From positions 16,089,428 to 16,153,427 of the forward strand of contig NC_034414.1 of NCBI RefSeq assembly GCF_002078875.1: 64,000 nucleotides of DNA, given 5' to 3'. Position 1 is the first letter of the stretch, and each line of letters opens with the position of its first letter. Positions 48,601 through 58,236 of the stretch are shown piece after piece. The DNA comes from Numida meleagris (taxonomy: Eukaryota > Chordata > Aves > Galliformes > Numididae). The notes beneath the pieces were generated by a model. It saw only the letters and a list, made by a program, of their open reading frames with translations. It was not told where the DNA came from and searched no databases. The position numbers and the translations under genes are program-made.

Positions 48601-51207
48601 TCCAACTGAGCCTTTCATCTTAATTTAGAAAATGAGTCAACCAATTGCCACGCTACCATGTACCACATGTGCTCTGAGCAGAGCCTGGGCTGCAGCCAAT
48701 CTGCAGCCATGTCCTGCTCGAGCAGAGCATCATGTTACGCTCATGGTACATTACTGCAAGAGAGGCTGCAACATTTATCATCGGGTTGTTGCTGTTGGTT
48801 TAGATAACAGAGGAAGATGAGCTCATCTGAAAATCAAATTACAGAGAGCGAGCAGGCAGTATGAACAAAGAGCAGTAAATCTAGCTGGGCCATCCTGTAC
48901 ATTGGAAACAAATAAATAGGAGAGCTTTTACAGAGCTCTAGCAAGGGCCACTCTACAACAAGAACATTGAGGTATCAGAACGCATATCTACGCTTTTCTG
49001 TATTTTAGGTGACTTCATCCACCAGAAACAGGCAGTGCTTCCTTATTGTAGGAATATTTGGGTTTTTCTCTCATGATTACATCTTCAGCAAGAGAGAAAG
49101 GTTGAAGGAGAAATCACTGTGAATATAAACAGCTGCAAGTGTGGTCTCTGAAGTATACTCCTAACAGCTCAAAACAGAAAAGTGAGCGTGTAATATTGTG
49201 TTTGGGATTCCAGAGAGGAAAATTAAGATAACTAAAGCACTACTTGCTGCTGCTTTTACTGAGGGATATGATCAAGCCAGTAATTTCAGAAATCCTGATA
49301 ACTCTTGTATCTTAAAAACGCGGAGATGCAAAACATACACATATCTACTATGTTATTGAGTTTCATTGATAGCACCTCAGTTTTCAAGACTAAGTCCAGG
49401 ACAGGTACCAAATTCATCCTTCCATGCAAATTAATGGTACGAGTATGACTCCTTTGAAATGCACAGGTAAGGCATGGAACATGGCACAGTGGATACACAG
49501 CCCCAGCTCCTGTTTTCTTACTCCTGTGTTATCAGCACCTTTACGGCACCACTGTGGGATGTGCCATCCTTAGTGAAAGCTGTCTATTACCTACCGATGT
49601 ATGTGTGGATGATAGTATATAGCATGTCAGCTACAAGCTGTCCCCTGGTATGTGTTAGACCTCACATGACCAAAACGAAGAACACAGTCTTTTGTGACTA
49701 ATTTCTTAAACTCCAATTTTCTTCCAGTTACCTTCTGAGCAGATGCCCATGTGCTTTCTGTTGTACCTCAAGAATGTTAATATTTTGAAGCAGGGTAAAG
49801 TGAAAGAGAGCAGTACAGCTTTGAGACTGTTCACGTAGAATTAGATCTTCCCCACTTTTTGAGCGGACCACCCTGGAACTCAAGGCAGATCACGTATTGC
49901 TTTGTTTTTGTCTCTGTGACACAAAGAATCTCCTGCACTTACAAAAATACCTTTTCAGAACTGATTTTATTGTTTCAGTATGTAAGAGATGAATCACTCT
50001 ACTTTGTATCTCCAGCTTTTACAAAGGCCTTTTTGGTCACTGAAGTTTAACCCTTTCAGGGAAAGGACAACAAGCAATTCCTTTAATATAGCTTCTCCTA
50101 GTTACTTCAAGCATCAAATCCAATTTTGGGGAACGGTGATTCTGAAGAAACTGCCATTGGACAGGTGATCCTCCAAAAGAATACAAAAGCCTGAAGAGAG
50201 ATATCTAATTGAGACATTACAGTTTGCACATCCCGTAAGAAAAACATTAGCTACTTTCTAACCGGCTGTAAAAAACCCCTAACAGGCAGGAAGGATCCAT
50301 ACAGCCAAGGTCTGTGCCCTCCTTGGTCCTCCTTTAAGACTTCATATCACACAGTTGAGTCCTAAGCCAAGGAGGCACCCTTGGAAGAACAGCTAATTTC
50401 TAGTTTAAACCCATTCTCACAGGTAGGAGGTCCCACACTGACAGGGAACAGGCCTGACTCCTGACCAGAACTCCTTGTATGTCATTTGCGCTTGTGTGGG
50501 AGACAATATCCTCAAGAGGACAAAATCTACAGAAACGAAACACAGGAAACGCATCCCACGTCATCACTCAGATTAATATATTTGAAAGACTCGTTTGCAA
50601 CTCAAATTTTAAAAGCACTACAGAAATTAACATAATATGTACAAACCATGCTCTCACCTCTGCAGATTCTGCATTTGGCTTTAGACAAATAAGGTTACCC
50701 TCCACTGTCAGGCTCCTCAGTTTGCAGCAAAGCCCCAGGTACTGCATCTGGTTGATGTCCTCAACATTGTTCCCTTCCAGGTCCAAAACCTCAAGGTGAT
50801 CCAAAAAGCTCAGTGGGCATAGGTCTGAGATTTTGTTGTAGGCTATGTAGAGTTCCTCAGCAGAAGGAAACAGAAGTATTAACAGAATCACATTAGTAAC
50901 ACTCAGTATTTGCAAAATATTCAAAATACTACACGGCATGGAATAAAATTAAGATGGAGGTAAATGTTTTTCAAATATGGCTGTTGCCACCTAGAACTAA
51001 TGAAAGTCCTTTAAAAAACAAAGGGTGAGAACAAGGACAACAATTAAAGAGAAAATATCAACTGAAGATAGATATCATACCATTGTTTGGCAGGACACAT
51101 TGATACTTACTTTTAGAGAGCTGCAGGCAGAGATTCCATCTACATCCAAGAGCCCACAACAAGCCATCCATAGCACGTGGAGATGGGACAGTGTGGTTCC
51201 AAGATCC
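39248..51207 (-). CDS. LRRC56: LRRC56, eight recognised exons (N-terminus missing)
   Basis: LRRC56 is a cytoplasmic leucine-rich-repeat protein needed to load outer dynein arms onto cilia through intraflagellar transport (relative of Chlamydomonas ODA8; human mutations cause primary ciliary dyskinesia). Exons on the minus strand, in order: 51207-51111, 50855-50658, 47233-47056, 45421-45230, 43653-43589, 42523-42390, 42038-41845, 39642-39248. Every junction has GT/AG signals and matching phase, and the joined frame is 484 codons including TGA. The order of parts is leucine-rich repeats ([15 protein letters not shown]), the LRR cap with [19 protein letters not shown], the conserved DDSSDLTHG...[15 protein letters not shown] segment, then an acidic and serine/proline-rich tail. 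The family has about 100 or more residues before the first exon found here; those exons were not recognised. HRAS is expected head-to-head beyond the right edge. Confidence 0.92.
39643..41844 (-). other. LRRC56: LRRC56 intron, AT-rich
   Basis: About 2.2 kb between the last two exons. Beyond the CR1-like piece at its left end it is unique and AT-rich, with a low-complexity stretch at 40850-40960 where AAATCTAAA-like words recur. Confidence 0.7.
39717..39866 (-). repeat. CR1-like LINE fragment
   Basis: GACCATCTAGTCCAACTGCC and later CCCTGATCTGTTTTAAGCAC resemble the complement of an older CR1 subfamily. It lies in the LRRC56 intron just upstream of the last exon. Confidence 0.5.
41845..42038 (-). 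CDS. LRRC56: LRRC56 exon, acidic and serine-rich
   Basis: Acceptor CCCATTGTCCAG before 42038 and donor CAG|GTATTGG at 41845. It begins with one base (completing Trp) and ends with one base. It encodes [20 protein letters not shown], then an acidic run DDEEEDEG and a serine-rich end [10 protein letters not shown]. The 194-base length and phase fit both neighbours exactly. Confidence 0.8.
42390..42523 (-). CDS. LRRC56: LRRC56 exon with VWREQH motif
   Basis: Acceptor TATTTTTCAG before 42523; donor TGGTG|GTGAGAG. It encodes [20 protein letters not shown], then [20 protein letters not shown]. The last part matches the conserved LRAWREH-type segment of mammalian LRRC56 (from memory). Phase 0 in, two bases out. 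Confidence 0.85.
42524..43588 (-). other. LRRC56: LRRC56 intron
   Basis: Contains a CR1 fragment at 42713-42912 and a short TA-rich stretch (TTATATTATGTTATAATG) near 42.6 kb. No other feature was seen. Confidence 0.7.
42713..42912 (-). repeat. CR1 LINE 3' fragment
   Basis: CACAGAATCACAGAATCACT, TTGGAAAAGACCTCTAAGAT, TATTGAACATCTCCAGGGAC. Minus orientation, inside an LRRC56 intron. Confidence 0.93.
43589..43653 (-). CDS. LRRC56: LRRC56 small exon, ICGNP motif
   Basis: A 65-base exon encoding [20 protein letters not shown] plus G. This is the most conserved segment outside the repeats (human VLCGNPTKGLRERR, from memory). Acceptor TTCTCTTAG; donor GTATGT after GGT. An earlier GT two bases upstream is a poorer site and would break the phase with the next exon. 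Confidence 0.9.
43654..45229 (-). other. LRRC56: LRRC56 intron
   Basis: Unique sequence plus a CR1 fragment at 44769-44928. Open frames at 44.1-44.6 kb on the plus strand have no splice or domain support. Confidence 0.65.
44769..44928 (-). repeat. CR1 LINE 3' fragment
   Basis: ATCACAGAATGGCTTAGGCT, CCAAAGATCATTGAGCTCCA and GCCCCATCTAACCTGGCCTT are the complement of a CR1 tail of another subfamily. Minus orientation, same strand as LRRC56. Confidence 0.85.
45230..45421 (-). CDS. LRRC56: LRRC56 exon with SSDLTHG motif
   Basis: Acceptor TCTCTCTTAG before 45421 and donor CATG|GTAATG. It encodes [20 protein letters not shown], then a stretch ending in [19 protein letters not shown], aligning with the LSEDLAPEDNTSSLTHG-type region of human LRRC56 (from memory). 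Two bases in, one base out, in phase with both neighbours. Confidence 0.88.
45422..47055 (-). other. LRRC56 intron with broken coding-like stretches
   Basis: Plus-strand readings at 45453-45671, 46129-46400 and 46440-46760 look protein-like but shift frame and carry stops. They may be traces of an old, unidentified retroelement or endogenous viral insertion, or chance. No family was assigned. Confidence 0.25.
47056..47233 (-). CDS. LRRC56: LRRC56 exon, LRR C-terminal cap
   Basis: Encodes [20 protein letters not shown] followed by DGIPASQ and, later, [13 protein letters not shown]. YRxxVRKLIPxLxxLD is the classical cap after leucine-rich repeats. Acceptor AATTTCTCCAG; donor TTAG|GTACGT. Phase 0 in, one base out. 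Confidence 0.93.
47234..50657 (-). other. LRRC56: LRRC56 intron (3.4 kb)
   Basis: Unique, AT-rich intronic DNA. No repeats, RNA genes or further exons were recognised. Confidence 0.7.
50658..50855 (-). CDS. LRRC56: LRRC56 exon, central leucine-rich repeats
   Basis: A 66-codon, phase 0/0 exon encoding two to three repeats: [20 protein letters not shown], then [20 protein letters not shown] and [15 protein letters not shown]. It matches mammalian LRRC56 closely. The acceptor CCTTCTGCTGAG is acceptable and the donor GAG|GTGAGAG is good. Confidence 0.95.
50856..51110 (-). other. LRRC56: LRRC56 intron (255 bases)
   Basis: Short intron between the two repeat exons, with donor GTAAGT on the right and acceptor CTGAG on the left. 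Confidence 0.85.
51111..51207 (-). CDS. LRRC56: LRRC56 exon, first recognised leucine-rich repeats
   Basis: Encodes [20 protein letters not shown], then [12 protein letters not shown], before donor AAA|GTAAGT. It matches the DLGTSLGHLQVLWLARCGL segment of human LRRC56 (from memory). The exon starts with the last base of an Arg codon, so a preceding exon ending in two bases (AG or CG) must exist to the right; it was not found. Confidence 0.92.
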
Positions 51208-51309
51208 CTTATGAAAGAAATAATGGAAGCTCTATTTGAATGGACAAATGAACTCAGGAATTGCTTCCTTTTTCCTAGAATTAGATCACTGCTACTTTCT
51301 TCAAAACAC

Positions 51310-51330
51310 TTTTTTTTTTTTTTTTTTTTT
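51310..51330. repeat. T homopolymer
   Basis: Run of 21 T just upstream of the first recognised LRRC56 exon. Confidence 0.85.
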
Positions 51331-54300
51331 ACAAGAAACGTCATTAAAAATGTCACCTTCAAAGGTGGAAATGCAATTATAATGCAAACTTTTCTTCCAC
51401 AGACATCCTTGCTCTTGTATGCCAACATCCCTCTCCAGTTCTGCTAGAAAAAAATTCTTCAGTGTCATGGTAGATCTTTCATAAATCGCACCTAGTGCTA
51501 AGAATTAAGTGAGGCTTACTTAAGCTGGCACCATTTACTCTACACATATAAAACCAAACTAACATACCTAGGCTTACTCACAGTCATCTTACCCTGTACT
51601 TCCATTGAGTTACCTACTTTGTGCTTTTGCAACTGAAAGGGATAGCACTCTTACCAGATAACATTTTTTTCCAATCCACAGAAAATTATAATTTCTTCCA
51701 TCCAATTTGCTCACTTTTCAGCCCTAACAAAATGTAGAAAATGAACCATTTGCACGAACTCCAAACTTTCTTGTCCTAATCCAGAGAAACACACACTGAC
51801 CTGCTTACTTCCATGTATGTGGAATGTTCCACTGATATCGCAGTGGTGTTGGTGTAGAAAAAGACATCACAAAACGTAAAAGAAGGGGCAAATCAAACTG
51901 GGGATACCTTCTGTCTTTGGTAACATTAAGTTGCATGAAGCCATTACTCAAATATTAAAAAAATAATAATAAAATGCATTGCCTTATTAAGTCCCAAGCC
52001 AACCCAAAGCCCAGAATTCTTTCCCATAGCTGTGATACCAGACTATCTGCATTATAAAGAACAAATTAATTGAAGTGGGCAACTAAACACAAGGACAGCT
52101 TATCAGAGGAGGCAGAGGCTCAAATGGAGTTCCTACAGAGAGGCTCTTGGACTTCAAAATTGTGGATTAGTGATCTTTTATAATAAATACGTTAATGCAT
52201 TTTCCAGGGAAAAACTGCAGAAGATAAAAGAATATGGTCACAGGGTCTCTTCTCATCTTGGAGTACATGTAACAGCTTGCTTATTTATGCTTTATCTCTA
52301 TGGGCCAGGGGGAAACAGAACAGCTTTGCGCTGCCCTCAGATAACTTTGTGCAGCTTTGATGCAGCTTTGCAGCAAAAGAGACCACAGCAAATTGCATGC
52401 TCCAGGGCTGCTGCACATCCAGTCAGCCCACAGGGTCAGGAGTGCTTTCACAAGTGGGACTGAGGTATCATTATCTGTGCTTTTTGTTGTTTCTCCACTG
52501 CATGAATACCATGGCAGACGAAAGGGGACTGCAAAAGGCAAAACAAAGTTCAGTGGCACAGAAAAATACCCCCAGAAGCTTGGGGATCTATCAAGCAATT
52601 TGCCAAACACAGGGATAGAAAGGAACTTCCAGGCTGAAACAAACAGGTCTAGGGGAGGTTTTCACCTCCCTGCCTAATGGGGTATGGTTTGTCCATGGGT
52701 ATTATTCAGACCTGTCTCACTTCATCCCTTCCCTACCTGCTGGTGGTGCACCTGAAGGGCTCCCCTCTTCCTGCAGAGGGTGTAAGCAAGCATGTGCTGA
52801 ATATTTCTATACAAACATTTTCAGTAAGGTTCTGTGGCCTCTTAAGAATGGGCAGGGCAGCTGGTCAAATGGTCAAAGCAAAGCAAGTCAGAAATATCTC
52901 CGTCAGATGACACATCTCTCTGTCAAAGGCTGCTCCTTGTATGTCACCATGTCTCCAGACTTTGTAAAAGATCTTTCAGGGACTATTTACACAGTGCTTA
53001 TTTCATAAACAGAGCAAACAGTAGTCCCAAGGCTTCCTTAAAGAACAGATGCCTTCCAAAGCAATAGTTACAGAAAATTATTATTAGATTTGTAAGCTGC
53101 GTGCCCATAATAAGAAAGAAATGAAATCAAATGTAAAAAGCAGAGCCTACCATCAACCAAGGCCAATACACCAATAAGCTCAAATATAGCAGGCACCAGT
53201 GATGCAAAGGAAATATATTGCTCACTTCACAGCCCACTTAGAGTGATGATCAGTTTTTCAATTTTCAGGCTAATTTTGGTGCAGAATCATCTTTCCTGTA
53301 AACCAATGGATGCAAGTCAATGAGAGTGGTCATTCCCATTGCCACACTGCTGACGCAAGTGCTTCTGATGGACACTCTTTTTATTGGACTAGCAAAAGTG
53401 AGGACAATCCTAATGTGAGTCCCTTAGATGCGGCATGGTATGATTCATGATTTCAGTCCTCTTGTACTTCTTACCTACAGGTGTTTTACCACAAAAGGGG
53501 TTTTTGATAATGTGCTTGTTATTATTGCTTTTTTTCCTGTTAACACACAGGACGGTGAAACAAAGCCATTTGTTCATTCCCAAGCGGTTCTACACAAAGC
53601 CTGAGAAGAAACAGCTATCCCTTCTTCTGCTAAAATCTCTAAATACATTTGGAAGAAGCAGCCCTTGCTCCTACCCAGAGGTCAAATGGTCCCAGAGTTA
53701 AAACATATTTTCCCCCGTGCCTGAATTGGATAGTTACGGTTTTCAATTCCAGTGCTGGCTTTGGCTGAATCAAGTGCACATGAACGTGACCGGCTCCTGC
53801 TTACACTGCCTACAGAGTCATGCACAGCGCTGTATTCACTGTGAATTATGAGCTAATGCATCTTCACGCATTCTCCTGGCTGCTGGAGGGGTGAACTTTT
53901 TGGGTCACAGTCAAATATTGGCCCTGCAGGCCTTTACACCCGCATCCACAGTGAGTGATCCTCAGTCTGAGACATTACTGCAGCAAAGTGCACCTGCAAA
54001 TATTTTATTTGGTAACTAACAAAAAGCTCATCTGGAAGCTGTGTCAATCTCACTGCAGTATCAGAAAAACTCCCTCATTAATTACTGCACAGATGATCCC
54101 TCCTGAGAGTACGGCTGCTGTAAGGCTGCAGGGTTAAACAGCAGCATAGCTCAGAGCAAGCAGCTCCCAGCAGACAACGGCACGCACCTGCACTTCTGAA
54201 AACACTTCTGAAATATTCTGGCTGGTGGGAGGAGAACTTCAGAGCATGCAAGAGAAGGGAGTGCCTCTGGGCCTAGGCCTGCTGCATCTGGCACATACAG

Positions 54301-54340
54301 CTTCCAGAGGTCAGGGCAATGTGGGTTTGTAAGCACGCAT

Positions 54341-54585
54341 GGAGTCATAAAGGTTGGAAAAGACCTCTAAAATCATCCAGTCCAACCATCAGACCAACCC
54401 CACTGCTCCCACTGGCCACATCCCTCAGTGCCACATCTCCATAGTTCTTGAACACCTCCAGGGTGGTCTACCACCACTCCCCTGGGCAGCCTGTGCCAGT
54501 GCCTCACCACTCTTTCTGAGAAGAAATGCTTCCCAATAGCCAACCTGAACCTCCCCTGGTGCAGTTTAAGGCCATTACCTCACCA
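54341..54585 (-). repeat. CR1 LINE 3' fragment
   Basis: CATAAAGGTTGGAAAAGACC, CTCAGTGCCACATCTCCATA, CCTGGGCAGCCTGTGCCAG and AACCTGAACCTCCCCTGGTG. Minus orientation. Confidence 0.94.
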
Positions 54586-55424
54586 TGTGCATGCAAGAAT
54601 GATGTGCGAACAACTAGCGGATAGAAGGAACCAGAGGATGCTACAGAGGAAACATAGCTCCATTAATATACACATCAGCTAATTCAGTTCTGGTAGACAA
54701 GTGTCCTATCCCAAGCGACGCAGAAGCTGGTAACTTCACAGGAAGGGCAAGGAATTAATGGGCAAAACAGCTATAAATTCTGCAATGGTTTGTATAGGTC
54801 AGGTCTGACACAGAGAGACAGAGCACAGGGTGAGAATGTGTGCGTCATCACTCTGATTGTGGCAAACAGGATTAGTCTCTGAGGTCACCAAACAAATGTC
54901 CTCTGGAGGAATTACTCCACACACATAACTGCACATTTGCCTACAGAACATATGCGGAACACCCAATCACATTTTTAGCACCTAAAAGTGCTAGGAAACC
55001 AACACAGACTCCCCTAGTTTCATTGTGACACCGCAAACTCACATATACTCATATATAATTTTTTTCCCCCATGAAAATGAATGAACAGAAGGGTTTGAAA
55101 GTGGACTTCCAGCCAGCACCAGACACTGCTGCAGGGAATGGAAATCATCAAACAGCTCTGTGTTCTGTGCGGGTCTTGGCAACACCCTCCCACTTGTGCA
55201 CAACCATTCAAGATTTTTCCCATGAAATGCGATGCTCCCCTCTTGTCATCACTCCCCAAAGCCAGAGGGAGAACGCAGGGGCAAGGAACAGTTTGGCTCA
55301 CAGCACCTAGTAATAGTTTGAGAAATAATAACATGTCCTTCCATTAATCCAGCCTCCTTGTTCTTCAGGGATTGACTTGTATGAGCCAAAATTCTGCTGG
55401 ATGGAGACCAGACCTAGAGAGCCA

Positions 55425-55500
55425 AATCCTGTTCTTGGTTTCACTACAATAAATCTCGAGTAGCTCCACTGAGCTCAAGCTACCCAGTAAACACAACAGC
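55425..55500. repeat. possible ancient amniote interspersed repeat
   Basis: CCAAATCCTGTTCTTGGTTT, then ATAAATCTCGAGTAGCTCCA, resembles the degenerate family common in reptile and bird genomes (…GTGTAAATCTGGAGTAACTCC…). This is from memory of the consensus. Confidence 0.35.
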
Positions 55501-56438
55501 ACTGCCCTTAACAGAGCCCAGTCCTGCACATCCATCAGCTCCAAGATCATAGTTTCTTTTGGAAATTGCTTTAGAATCACTCACCTATAAATAAAGCACT
55601 AAATCCACTGAACTTGCGAACAATATTTTAAAGCACACACACATCTGTGAAATAAATCTGCAGTAGCAATATATCTGAAATTGGGCTTGATGCTGGTATT
55701 TATTTTTAAAGGTCACTCAAAGTGAACATACTGGTGATTGGAGGGATTCTGAATTCAAGAGTGACTGAGCTAATGTCTTACAAAGTAAAGAAAGAGAATT
55801 ACTGATCTACAGAGATCAAGCTGAATTTATCAAGCCATACAGTGATGACAACGATCCAGTCCATATGTCAGTACACAATGATTCTGTTGCACTGATAATT
55901 CTGACATCAGAAGCAAAAACTTTTAAGGCCTGAATGTTATTTAAATCAGTAACACATGTTCCAATAGGAAGCTTACAAATAGTTTCATTGTACTCTCGAA
56001 TAGCTGCAAAGTGTTCAGAATTGTAAAACTGATTGTATGCACGTGTAGCCCTTGATCAAATCCATGACACACCCCAACCCTTCAAGCAGTGCTAAGACAA
56101 TGCTCTCATGTCCCTTGCTGTGTCCTTTTGCTATCAAGCCCAACTTTGCATATGAATGCAAAGAGCTGGCTGCAGAGATATACTTCACTGTACTGCACCC
56201 TTGCTTGGTTTTGTACCTACTCTTTAAAATTCAAGTAGCAAGATGCTACAGCTGTTAGCTTGGATGTCCTCTGTCTTGCACCTTGCAGCCATTGTACTCA
56301 GGTGGCAGTAGGGTGTCTCTGCTGTCCCATTTTTGGGGGCAACCTTCAAATGAATAAGGTGTTTTCCACATGGGCTGCAGTGCTGTTGCCACTGGCAGCA
56401 TTTCACAGTTTTATTTCAAGATTTTGTTTGTTTATTTT

Positions 56439-56507
56439 TAATATATATATATTATATTCATATATTATATATAATATTTTAATATATTTTATATATATAT
56501 ATATAAT
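56439..56507. repeat. AT-rich microsatellite
   Basis: Imperfect (TA)n tract with ATATTATAT interruptions. Confidence 0.95.
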
Positions 56508-58125
56508 TCCAGGTTTGGAAGAGGGGCGAAGATATGGCACAACATATTTTACCTGTGGACCTCTGCCTCACACTTCACAGGCAGATCTGTAGGGAGGAAA
56601 TGTAGCTCCTGTGACACACAGGTGGCACAATGAGGACAGCACCCAGGTTTTTATGCTTTGCCAGCATCCCTCTCCAGCGCTGGGTTCCAAGTGTGCTCCC
56701 AGGTGAGAGCAGTGGCTGGGAACAGGAGATGACAACAGAAGGCAACCCAGCTGTCGAGCCACATTGCCAGGCCATTGCCATCATACTGCTTGGGACTCTT
56801 CATACATTATTGCCTCTTCTCACTGGCTCATTGAACTCACCTTAGCAACTGCAATATTTAACGTGAAAGCACTTTGTTCTCCATGTCAGATTGTACCTCA
56901 TTTTAACCAAAAGTGCTTGTAGAGACCAAGAGGACAGAGGTCTTCGTAAATGAAATGGAGAACTGATCTGCACTGTAACTACTTGTTGCGCGCAAACTAA
57001 CCCAGACGTTCAATTCTGTTAAAGTTAAAAGCATTGCAAAGTGACCTGCAGCTTTAATTTCAAACGCTCTCATTTTTGGCTGCTGTCACAAAAGCTAGAG
57101 GAGAATAATGGGCTTGATCAAAGTTGACGTACTTGGAGTCACAAATAGTGATTCTCTAAACACACAAATATATACCATGCGCGGGAAGGAAAACAAGATT
57201 TTTTCTTAATATTCTTTTGATCTTTAAAATTACTTGTCAGCTTAGCTACCTAATAGTGTTTTATGGGATAGAGTAGTGGTAACAATGACCCATCTGTTGC
57301 TTTAAGTCAGCTCCCACAGCATCCAAGTAGCAGGGGTTGCCAGTGTGATGCTGCAGGCCAACACTTGCCCTTGACCTTTTTTACTCAATATGAAGCTGTG
57401 CTACAGTGATGCTGCAGAACCCAGCACAGTGCTACATCTTACGCACTCCATGAAAGCTAGGGAATTTTCAAGTAGAGCAAAGTTCAGACAATAAAACTGT
57501 CACACCCATGTATCAATTGTCCCTCAGTTGAGCCCCAGAGCTGCTGCCATTTCCTATAGATCTGGCAGTCCTTCATTCTCATTGTTGAAAGTTTACATAT
57601 AAAAAGTAAAGGATAATGAAACCGTGGTTAAAGAATGAGTTATTTACAATGTAGGACTGAATCCCACAGCACTTTGAATTTCCTGCATGAATACCTTCTA
57701 AGTCTCGCACATGTTGTGTGCCTGCTTTGCAGGACGTTCCAGGTCTGAGCTTTGGCAGAACATGACAGATATATTGCAACTTTGATTGAGTACAGATCTC
57801 ATCTTTCAAAATCAACACTTGAAATTTCTAATGCTGTAGATTAAGCAGAAGGAATATTTCATAAAAGCTCCAAATGAGCTGCCAAGATCCTCCAGTGCTA
57901 AAAATCTTTTTCTTAAAACAAAACATGCAATCCTTCACAAGATGTCTGTTACTGAAAGTGGTGGTAGGTTTCATTACCAAACCTTTGTCTCTGGGTTCTC
58001 CATATGAAGAACACATAGTGCAGCTTAAGGCAAAGATTGAACAACGTGTGTGAGTGATACTTGCTGACTGAATCCCAAATCTCAATTCCTAAAACACAAA
58101 GGCATATTGGTATTTCTTTTTGCAG

Positions 58126-58236
58126 GTACTGATCCATCCAAGAGAGATCTGATGAGGTCTGTAACAATCTCAGGGCAAAGGGATAAAAGTTCAAAGAGCA
58201 AATCAGAAATGAATCTACAGAAAAAGAAGCATGCAG
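58126..58236 (+). other. exon-like segment readable on both strands
   Basis: Plus strand: acceptor TTTCTTTTTGCAG, an open frame with TDPSKRDLMRSVTISGQRD, and donor CATGCAG|GTAGAA. Minus strand, 58214-58130: acceptor CTTCTTTTTCTGTAG, open frame FISDLLFELLSLCPEIVTDL, and a weaker donor GTACCT. No homologue was recognised, so neither strand can be called. Confidence 0.2.
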
